The notes under the pieces: model-generated
Databases searched by the model: none
What the model was told of the DNA's origin: nothing
Seen by the model: only the letters and a program-made list of their open reading frames with translations
Shown: piece after piece, positions 1 through 5,529 of the stretch
Position numbering within the stretch: position 1 is the first letter of the stretch
Layout of the letters: each line of letters begins with the position of its first letter
DNA from: JBKPHS01 sp046729975
Lineage (GTDB): Bacteria > Actinomycetota > Thermoleophilia > Solirubrobacterales > Thermoleophilaceae
DNA: 10,861 nt
Assembly: GCA_046729975.1 (NCBI GenBank)
Contig: JBKPHS010000111.1
Location: 1-10,861 of the forward strand
Reading direction: 5' to 3'
Translations under genes and position numbers: made by a program

Positions 1-1
1 C

Positions 2-106
2 GAGGCCGCCGCCGAACGGCTCGCTTTCCGCGTGTTGCCGCGGCGCCGGGTGGCGCCGACGCCCGAGTATGTCGGCAGCGTCGTGGTGATGCTTGAGGCG
101 GCCTGA
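2..106 (+). CDS. C-terminal end of an unrecognised protein (5' end outside window)
   Basis: The second reading frame is open from the left edge to a TGA at 104-106 and gives 34 residues, ending ...YVGSVVVMLEAA. The stop shares one base with the gatD ATG (TGATG), so the two are probably co-transcribed and translationally coupled. In many Gram-positives gatD follows murT, the Mur-ligase-like partner. This tail does not resemble the MurT C-terminus as I remember it, but 34 residues are too few to decide. The fragment is rich in Arg and Pro, then hydrophobic. No function is assigned. Confidence 0.55.
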   Translation, partial: EAAAERLAFRVLPRRRVAPTPEYVGSVVVMLEAA

Positions 107-828
107 TGGCGCCGACGTTGCGAGTCTGCTCGCTCTATCCGGACCTGATGAACATCTATGCCGACCGCGGCAACATCGCCGTGCTGCGGGCGCGCTGCGA
201 GTGGCGCGGCCTCGGCTTTTCGCTCGATGCGAGCGGCCTCGGCGACCAGCTCGATCCGGAAGCGGCCGATCTCTTCTACATGGGCGGCGGCCAGGACCGT
301 GACCAGGCGCTCGTGGCCGAGGACATGGTGGCCACCAAGCGCGACGCCCTCCACGAAGCGGCCGATCGTGGCGCGGTCGTGCTGGCGGTCTGCGGCGGCT
401 ACCAGCTGCTCGGCTCGAGCTACCAGCTCGGCGATCGCTCGCTGCCGGGGGTGGGGCTCGTGGACCTGCACACCGTGCGCGAGGAGGGGCCCCGCCTCAT
501 CGGGAACTGCGCGATCGAGGCCGATCTCGGCACGGGGCCGAGGATCATCGCCGGCTTCGAGAACCACGGCGGCCGCACCTACCTCGGCGAGGGCGAGACG
601 CCCCTCGGCCGTGTGCTGAAGGGCTTCGGCAACAACGGCAAGGATCGCCGCGAGGGCGTCAGGCGCGGCAACGTGATCGGGACCTACCTGCACGGCCCGC
701 TCCTGCCGAAGAACGTCTGGCTCGCGGACCGGCTGATCGAGCTCGCGCTCGGGATCGAGCTGCTGGCGCTCGACGACCGGATGGAGGAGGCGGCGCACCG
801 GAGTGCCCGGCGGGCGGCGGGCGTGTAG
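106..828 (+). CDS. gatD: Lipid II isoglutaminyl synthase, glutaminase subunit GatD
   Basis: Class I (triad) glutamine amidotransferase of the CobB/CobQ-like group, 240 aa, close to the usual GatD length. It should release ammonia from glutamine and pass it to MurT, which amidates the alpha-carboxyl of D-Glu in lipid II at the cytoplasmic membrane. The N-terminus (LYPDLMNIYADRGN, residues 10-23) is typical of GatD. GGGQDRDQ follows at 60-67, the nucleophile Cys96 sits in AVCGGYQLLG, EGPRLIGN is at 127-134, FENHGG at 151-156, and the catalytic His196 is in GTYLHGP. A GAGG Shine-Dalgarno at 95-98 stands 7 bases before the ATG, which supports this start. The gene overlaps the upstream one by one base. 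A cobyric acid synthase glutaminase domain is the alternative, but that would be fused to a longer synthase. Confidence 0.88.
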   Translation: MAPTLRVCSLYPDLMNIYADRGNIAVLRARCEWRGLGFSLDASGLGDQLDPEAADLFYMGGGQDRDQALVAEDMVATKRDALHEAADRGAVVLAVCGGYQLLGSSYQLGDRSLPGVGLVDLHTVREEGPRLIGNCAIEADLGTGPRIIAGFENHGGRTYLGEGETPLGRVLKGFGNNGKDRREGVRRGNVIGTYLHGPLLPKNVWLADRLIELALGIELLALDDRMEEAAHRSARRAAGV

Positions 829-833
829 ATCCG

Positions 834-900
834 TCGGTAGTCGGTAGTCGGTAGTCGGTAGTCAGGATCCGGTCAAGCCCGATTACCGATTACCGATTAC
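834..900. repeat. Heptamer repeats forming a long inverted-repeat hairpin
   Basis: Four tandem copies of TCGGTAG (834-861) are followed after a short spacer by three copies of CCGATTA (879-899). The two arrays are near complements. Positions 844-863 can pair with 881-900 as a 20-bp stem around a 17-base loop containing GGATCC. In plus-strand RNA every pair forms (17 Watson-Crick, 3 G-U). In minus-strand RNA the same three positions are A-C mismatches. It lies just 3' of gatD and supplies the TAA stop of the convergent hydrolase gene. No U-run follows, so it is not a classical intrinsic terminator, although it could stop or protect the gatD transcript. Its role is inferred; the repeats themselves are plain in the sequence. 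Confidence 0.85.
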
Positions 901-2084
901 GCCGCTCTGGCCGACCTCCCAGCCCGGAAGAAACGCAGAATGGCCGCATGCGTTTCGCGCGGGCGCTCGAGTTGGGGAACGTGGCCGCAGTCGAGCTCCA
1001 CGTGCTCGGCGCCCGGCAGCGCCTTCTCGACGTGGCGCATGAAGCTGATCGGCACCAGGGTGTCGTTCCTGCCCCAGACGAAGAGGGTGTCGCTCTGGAG
1101 CGCCCGCAGCCTCGTCCAGAAGCCGTCGTTGCCGTGCGGCGCCTCGAGCGCGATGTTGCGCGCCGCGGCGTAGAACGCGGCGCGGCCGCGCGGCGTGAGG
1201 TAGGCGCGCAGGAACTCGTCGACGCCGACGGCCGTCCAGTCGTCGCGCGCGCCGGGAATCAGCCCACGCACGACTCTCTCGACCACCGGCCGCGGCGTCG
1301 GCTGAATCAGACCGAGCTCGGGTCGCAGGAAGCGTAGGTAGCTGACCCAGCCGGGCCTGCGCAGCCAGGCGAGGGACGGTGACAGCAGCGCGATCCGCTC
1401 GACGCGGTCGTGGTGGCTCATCCCCATCTCGAGCGCCACCCTCCCACCCATGCTGTTGCCGACGACGTAAGCGCGCTCGAGCTCGAGTGCATCCATCAGG
1501 GCGACCGTCGAGCGGGCGAAGAACTGGGCGTCGTACGGCGCGCCGATCGGCTTGCTCGAGTCGCCGAAGCCGGGCAGGTCCAGCGCGATCGTCCGGTAGC
1601 CGGCCGGGGCGAGCGCTGCGACCGTGGGCATGAACGACGCCTTGGTGGCCCCGAGCCCGTGCAGCAGGAGCACCGGCTCCCCCTCGCCCGCCTCGAGGAC
1701 CGAGATGCGCCCCTCCCCCGTGCGCGCGGTGTGAAAGCGCAAGCGGCCCGGCTCGGTCATGCCGCTGGTAGCGGCGAGGAAGCCAACGCCGAGGTGCAGG
1801 TTCCGCCGGATCACGAGCCGGCCGGAGCGGAAGGCCTCCATCCCGCCCGTTACGTCCCTGGTGATCTGCTGCCAGGTCGCGGAGTCGGCGGTGAGCAGCG
1901 CGTCTGGTTCGTAGCGATCGAGGCCGCGCACGAGGCGGCGCCGCCTTCCGTCGATCACGAGGTCCCACTGGCCCTCGCCGGGCACGACGAGGCGGATGCG
2001 CGCCTTCCCGCCGGGCGCGTCGAAGACCGAGCGGTCGAAGCGCTCGAACAGCGTGCGGATGCTGTCGGGTGGTGGACCGCTCAC
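897..2084 (-). CDS. SCP2-like domain fused to alpha/beta hydrolase
   Basis: Protein of 395 aa with two domains. Residues ~8-108 resemble an SCP2 sterol-transfer domain (DALLTADSATWQQITRDVTGG, then a small basic segment), which binds lipids in other proteins. Residues ~125-390 form an alpha/beta hydrolase with oxyanion loop HGLG (142-145), nucleophile Ser211 in GNSMGG, acid Asp341 in WGRNDTLVP and His368 in CGHVPQLERP, so the catalytic triad is complete. The substrate is unknown; a hydrophobic ester or similar is inferred from the N-terminal domain. No signal peptide is seen. I chose GTG at 2084 because it overlaps the dut stop as GTGA and leaves the SCP2 domain whole; the frame stays open further upstream without homology. 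The TAA stop lies in the 834-900 repeat. It is the last gene of the hflX-dut operon. Confidence 0.82.
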   Translation of the reverse strand: MSGPPPDSIRTLFERFDRSVFDAPGGKARIRLVVPGEGQWDLVIDGRRRRLVRGLDRYEPDALLTADSATWQQITRDVTGGMEAFRSGRLVIRRNLHLGVGFLAATSGMTEPGRLRFHTARTGEGRISVLEAGEGEPVLLLHGLGATKASFMPTVAALAPAGYRTIALDLPGFGDSSKPIGAPYDAQFFARSTVALMDALELERAYVVGNSMGGRVALEMGMSHHDRVERIALLSPSLAWLRRPGWVSYLRFLRPELGLIQPTPRPVVERVVRGLIPGARDDWTAVGVDEFLRAYLTPRGRAAFYAAARNIALEAPHGNDGFWTRLRALQSDTLFVWGRNDTLVPISFMRHVEKALPGAEHVELDCGHVPQLERPRETHAAILRFFRAGRSARAA

Positions 2085-2512
2085 CGTCCCGACGACCCGA
2101 AGCCCCCCTCGCCACGGCCGGTCGCGTCGAGCGTGAGCTGCTCGCTCAGCTCGGGTGTCTCGAAGCGGACTATCAGTAGCTGTGCGATCCGGTCCCCCAC
2201 ACCAACCTCGAACGGTTCGTTCAGGTCCGTATTCAAGAGCAGCACCCGGACCTCCCCGCGGTACTCGGGGTCTATCAAACCGGGGGCGTTGACCACGCCG
2301 ATCCCGTGCCTCGCCGCGAGCCCGGAGCGCGGCAGCACGAGCCCCGCGTGGCCCTCCGGTATCGCCAGCGCGATGCCGGTCCCGACGCTCGCTCGCTCGC
2401 CCGGTCCGATCAGCGCATCCTCCGCCGCGTGCAGGTCGAAGCCGGCGTCGCCGTCGTGCGCGCGTGAGGGTTGCCGCGCCGCCTCGCTGAGGCGAGTGAA
2501 AGGAAGCGTCAC
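2081..2512 (-). CDS. dut: dUTP diphosphatase (dUTPase)
   Basis: Trimeric dUTPase of 143 aa, the standard length. It hydrolyses dUTP to dUMP and pyrophosphate, which keeps uracil out of DNA and supplies the dTMP pathway. All five family motifs are present in order: DAGFDL (22-27), PRSGLA (61-66), GLIDPEYRGEV (78-88) with catalytic Asp81 and uracil-stacking Tyr84, GDRIAQ (107-112), and the Gly-rich RGEGGFGSSG near the C-terminus (133-142), which closes over the phosphates. The start is a GTG whose first bases overlap the hflX TGA (GTGA, 2509-2512). Its own TGA overlaps the GTG of the next gene in the same way, so translation is probably coupled along the three genes. Confidence 0.95.
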   Translation of the reverse strand: MTLPFTRLSEAARQPSRAHDGDAGFDLHAAEDALIGPGERASVGTGIALAIPEGHAGLVLPRSGLAARHGIGVVNAPGLIDPEYRGEVRVLLLNTDLNEPFEVGVGDRIAQLLIVRFETPELSEQLTLDATGRGEGGFGSSGR

Positions 2513-3828
2513 CCGTCCGGCGGGCCGGCGCCGTTGCCGTCCGTCGCGAAGCGCTCGAACCGCGGCGCCGCGCCGGCCGGAACGCGCGCTCGGACGCGCA
2601 CGCCGGTGGCGGTGTCCTCGCGCTCCATGTCACCGGCGACGTCGTGCAGCTCGGACAGGCTGCCACCCTCCTCGTAGGGCACGAGCAGCTCCATGGGCCG
2701 CAGGCTGCGCAGGAAGCGGGCCTCGATGGCCTCGCCGAGCTCGCCGAGCCCTTCGCCGGTGGCCGCCGACACCTGTACGGCGCCTCGGTGACGGAACGAC
2801 AGCTCGCGCCGCCGCTCCTCGTCGACGAGGTCCACCTTGTTGAGCACGAGCAGCCGCGGCCGCTCCGCGGCGCCGATCTCTCCGAGCGTCTCCTCGACCG
2901 CCGAGACCATGGCGACGAGGTCGTCCTCGGGCATCGACGCGTCCACGACGTGCAGGACCAGGTCGGCCTCCATGGCCTCCTCGAGCGTGGCCGCGAAGGC
3001 GTCGACGAGCTGATGCGGAAGCTTGCGGATGAAGCCGACGGTGTCCGTCAGCAGATAGGTCCGGCCGCTGATCTCGAAAGTACGCGTGGTCGGGTCGAGC
3101 GTGTGGACGAGGTGATCCGCGACGCCGACCCGGGCGCCGGTGAGCGCGTTCAGCAGGGTGGACTTGCCGGCGTTCGTATAGCCCGCGAGCGCGACCGTGG
3201 GCAGCGCAGCGCGCTCCCGCTCCCGCCGCATGACGGCGCGGGTGCTCTTCGTCTGCTCGAGGCGTCGCTTGAGGGAGGCCATGCGGTCGCGTGCCAGCCG
3301 GCGGTCGGTCTCGATCTGGGTCTCGCCGGGGCCCCTCGTGCCGACGCCGCCGCCCAGCCGCTCGAGATGGGTCCACAGGCCGCGCATGCGGGCGAGGTTG
3401 TACTCGAGTTGGGCGAGTTCCACCTGCAGCTTGCCCTCGGCGGTATGAGCGTGGTCCGCGAAGATGTCGAGGATAATCGCCGTGCGGTCGATGACCGGCA
3501 CGCCGAGCTCCTGCTCGAGGTTGCGCTCCTGGCGCGGCAGCAGCTCGTCGTCGCAGGCCACGAGGTTCGCGTCCGCCTCCTTGACCGCCGCCTTCAGCTC
3601 CTGGAGCTTGCCCCTGCCGAAGTAACGGTCCGGATCGGGCCGCGCGCGTCGCTGTACGAGCTCGCCCCCGACCGCTACGCCGGCGGTCCGCAGGAGCTCC
3701 CGCAGCTCCGCGAGATCCAGGTCGCCCGGCCCCGCGGCGATGCACAGGGAGCGCTGGCGCGCGCGCGGATTGCGTATGCCCGCGCCGTAGCGCGATTGCG
3801 ATCTTCGCCCGTGCCGATCCTTCTCCAT
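2509..3828 (-). CDS. hflX: GTPase HflX
   Basis: HflX-type GTPase of the Obg-HflX superfamily, 439 aa. It binds the 50S subunit and splits or rescues stalled 70S ribosomes, often under heat or antibiotic stress. The N-terminal HflX domain holds GRGKL (71-75) and the family signature GTRGPGETQIETDRR (163-177). A charged coiled-coil-like linker (~178-207) leads to the G domain with G1 GYTNAGKS (216-223), G3 DTVGF (262-266), G4 NKVD (330-333) and G5 SAATG (354-358). Residues ~375-430 form the C-terminal domain. It is the first gene of the operon. The ATG has only a weak GGA-like ribosome site, and a -10-like TAAACT ends 7 bases before it, so the mRNA may be leaderless. In many actinobacteria hflX lies near miaB-miaA-dapF, as here. 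Confidence 0.95.
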   Translation of the reverse strand: MEKDRHGRRSQSRYGAGIRNPRARQRSLCIAAGPGDLDLAELRELLRTAGVAVGGELVQRRARPDPDRYFGRGKLQELKAAVKEADANLVACDDELLPRQERNLEQELGVPVIDRTAIILDIFADHAHTAEGKLQVELAQLEYNLARMRGLWTHLERLGGGVGTRGPGETQIETDRRLARDRMASLKRRLEQTKSTRAVMRRERERAALPTVALAGYTNAGKSTLLNALTGARVGVADHLVHTLDPTTRTFEISGRTYLLTDTVGFIRKLPHQLVDAFAATLEEAMEADLVLHVVDASMPEDDLVAMVSAVEETLGEIGAAERPRLLVLNKVDLVDEERRRELSFRHRGAVQVSAATGEGLGELGEAIEARFLRSLRPMELLVPYEEGGSLSELHDVAGDMEREDTATGVRVRARVPAGAAPRFERFATDGNGAGPPDG

Positions 3829-3835
3829 GTATTCC

Positions 3836-3841
3836 AGTTTA
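3836..3841 (-). promoter_or_regulatory. Candidate -10 element for hflX (leaderless)
   Basis: Read on the minus strand this is TAAACT, which fits TANNNT. Seven bases separate it from the A of the hflX ATG, the distance expected between a -10 box and a transcription start. Transcription would begin at or next to the start codon. It overlaps the opposing candidate box at 3840-3845. I see no convincing -35 at 16-18 bases upstream. Confidence 0.4.
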
Positions 3842-3845
3842 GAGT
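3840..3845 (+). promoter_or_regulatory. Candidate -10 element for the epimerase gene (leaderless)
   Basis: TAGAGT fits TANNNT and ends 6 bases before the ATG at 3852, which again predicts a transcript starting at the start codon. No good Shine-Dalgarno precedes that ATG, in keeping with a leaderless mRNA. It shares two bases with the opposing hflX box. No clear -35 is visible. Confidence 0.4.
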
Positions 3846-3851
3846 TGGCCC

Positions 3852-4826
3852 ATGCGTGCGTTCGTGACGGGGGGAACGGGCTTCATCGGCGAGCGCGTGA
3901 TCGAGCGGCTGCGGGCGCGGGGCGACGACGTCGTTGCGCTCGTGCGCTCGCCTGGGAAGGCACAGCGGCTCGGAGATTCCGGCTGCGAGCTCGCCGAGGG
4001 CGACCTCTCGGACGCCGACGCGATCCGCAACAGCGTGGAGGGTTGCGACGCCGTCTTCCATGTGGCGGCGATGTACAAGATCGGGATCCCGAAAACCAAG
4101 CGCGAGGCGATGTACGACGCGAACGTGCGCGGCACAGAGCGTGTCCTCGACGCCGCCATCGAAGCTCGGGTGCCGCGCATCGTGTACGTCTCGACGGTCA
4201 ACGTATTCGGAAACACGCGCGGCGAGGTCGTCGACGAGCGGTACGAGCGTCCTCGCGACGGCTGGCTCTCGTATTACGACGAGACCAAGTTCCTCTCGCA
4301 CCAGGTGGCCAAGGACCGGATCGCGAAGGGCGCGCCGATCGTGATCGTCCAGCCGGGCGGTGTCTACGGGCCCGGCGACCACTCCGACCTGGGCAACGTG
4401 CTGGATCAGCTCGAGAAGGGGAGGCTTCTGGCGCTGCCGTTCGGCGACCTCGGGATCAACTTCGTGCACGTGGACGACGTGGCCGAAGGCATCCTGCTCG
4501 CGTACGACAGGGGGACGATCGGCGAGTCCTATGTGATCGGTGGGCAGATCGGCACCATGCGCGAGTTCGTCGACAAGGCTGCCGAGATCTCCGAACGGCG
4601 TCCTCCGCGCTTCGGCCTGCCCACGTCCGTGCTGAAGGCGATGTCGCCGCTCGGACCGCTGGTGGCAAAGCCGCTCGGCCTTCAGCCCAACCTCGGCGAG
4701 ACGATCAAGGTCTCGGACGGCGTGACCTACTGGGCCAGGGACGACAAGGCTCGCCGCGAGCTCGGCTACTCCCCGCGCGACCTCGACACGGGACTGCGCG
4801 AGACGCTCTCCTCGCGACCGGGTTAG
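3852..4826 (+). CDS. NAD(P)-dependent epimerase/dehydratase (extended SDR, HpnA/DFR-like)
   Basis: Extended short-chain dehydrogenase/reductase of 324 aa. The Rossmann motif TGGTGFIG is at 6-13, the NAD-contacting HVAA at 70-73, and catalytic Ser114/Thr115 lie in YVSTVNVFG. Tyr142 and Lys146 form the YxxxK pair in YYDETK. PGGVYGPGDHS (168-178) and the C-terminal YWARDDKARRELGYSPR (293-309) recall dihydroflavonol-4-reductase-like proteins and the hopanoid-associated sugar epimerase HpnA. The substrate cannot be read from sequence: a nucleotide sugar or a ketone-bearing lipid is possible, and no hopanoid genes are nearby to support HpnA. It is a single gene, divergent from hflX with 23 bases between start codons. 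Its TAG overlaps the TAA of the convergent gene (TTAG, 4823-4826). Confidence 0.85.
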   Translation: MRAFVTGGTGFIGERVIERLRARGDDVVALVRSPGKAQRLGDSGCELAEGDLSDADAIRNSVEGCDAVFHVAAMYKIGIPKTKREAMYDANVRGTERVLDAAIEARVPRIVYVSTVNVFGNTRGEVVDERYERPRDGWLSYYDETKFLSHQVAKDRIAKGAPIVIVQPGGVYGPGDHSDLGNVLDQLEKGRLLALPFGDLGINFVHVDDVAEGILLAYDRGTIGESYVIGGQIGTMREFVDKAAEISERRPPRFGLPTSVLKAMSPLGPLVAKPLGLQPNLGETIKVSDGVTYWARDDKARRELGYSPRDLDTGLRETLSSRPG

Positions 4827-5527
4827 CCCGGCAGCGGCAGACGAGCGACCGGCGGCATCACCCCGTCGGCGCTGAATCGCTCCGGCACGCGCGAGCCCGG
4901 GACGACTATCACGCCCTCCTCGGGGTCACCGATCCAGGAGGCGTGCCCGACCGCGTAGCGATGCGCCGTGAGGGCAGCCGCGGCCGCCTCTATCTCTTCG
5001 ATCCGGCGGTGCCAGAGATCGCCGCCCTCGTCCACCACGTGGTCCTGCAGGAGCTCCTCGACGCGCCGCCGGACGCCGAGTGGATGCCGCCTTGCGGGAA
5101 CGCGGCGCCCCTGGAGGGAGGCGAAGACGGCCTCTACGTTCGTCTCGAACAGCGCTCCCGACCGGTAGGCGCCCTCCGGCACCGTCCCCTGACGCGCGCC
5201 GTCCTCCGCTGGGTGGAAGACCCCGAGGCGCGCCAGTCCCGCGAACAGCGCTCCGCCCGGCTCCAGGTAACGCTGGGGCGCCACGCCGCGGCGCGCCAGC
5301 TCAAGGTCGCAGGCGCGAGCGTCCGTCCCAGCGGCCGGCTCGCCAGCCGGGGAGGCGACCGCCACCACCACGTCGCCCAGGGCCTCCACCTGGGCAACCA
5401 CCTGCTCGACCGCGCCAGGCTGGTAGAAGGCGACCGCGAGCCTGACCGGGGGCTCGTCGGTCCGCACCTCGCGGAGGGCGCAGAGGTGCTGGAACTCCGG
5501 TCCGACGGCGATACCGCAGTACTGCAC
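4823..5527 (-). CDS. DUF429-like protein (predicted RNase H fold), possibly inactive
   Basis: Protein of 234 aa that fits the DUF429 pattern: an N-terminal strand (YCGIAVG, 3-9), a second strand ending VAVASP (55-60), RACDLELARRG (71-81), LFETN (126-130), and the C-terminal helix IEEIEAAAAALTAHRYAVG (176-194) followed by IGDPEEGVIVVPG (199-211). The family is predicted to have an RNase H-like fold, and its biochemical role is unsettled. Acidic residues usual at the first two strands, as I recall the family (GxD and xDxP), are Ala7 and Ala58 here, and the third site reads Glu rather than Asp. GTG at 5527 stands two bases after the aminotransferase TAA, so it should be coupled to it as the last gene of the operon. 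Family assignment is from recalled motifs. Confidence 0.6.
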   Translation of the reverse strand: MQYCGIAVGPEFQHLCALREVRTDEPPVRLAVAFYQPGAVEQVVAQVEALGDVVVAVASPAGEPAAGTDARACDLELARRGVAPQRYLEPGGALFAGLARLGVFHPAEDGARQGTVPEGAYRSGALFETNVEAVFASLQGRRVPARRHPLGVRRRVEELLQDHVVDEGGDLWHRRIEEIEAAAAALTAHRYAVGHASWIGDPEEGVIVVPGSRVPERFSADGVMPPVARLPLPG

Positions 5528-5529
5528 GG

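Noticed and set aside
883..2115. Long minus-strand open frame (410 aa) over the hydrolase gene
   Set aside because: Arg/Pro/Ala-rich with no motifs; it is an alternative frame of the hydrolase, whose own frame holds the triad and SCP2-like domain.
2085..2666. Upstream extension of the hydrolase frame (to 589 aa)
   Set aside because: The extension is low-complexity and antisense-like to no gene but overlaps dut in another frame; the GTG at 2084 overlapping the dut stop is the better start.
1410..2843. 477-aa plus-strand open frame opposite the hydrolase, dut and hflX
   Set aside because: A product of high GC (few stops) antisense to three well-supported genes; its translation shows no recognisable motif.
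2644..3867. 407-aa plus-strand open frame opposite hflX
   Set aside because: Codon-mirrored shadow of HflX with no domain; HflX has all G motifs on the other strand.
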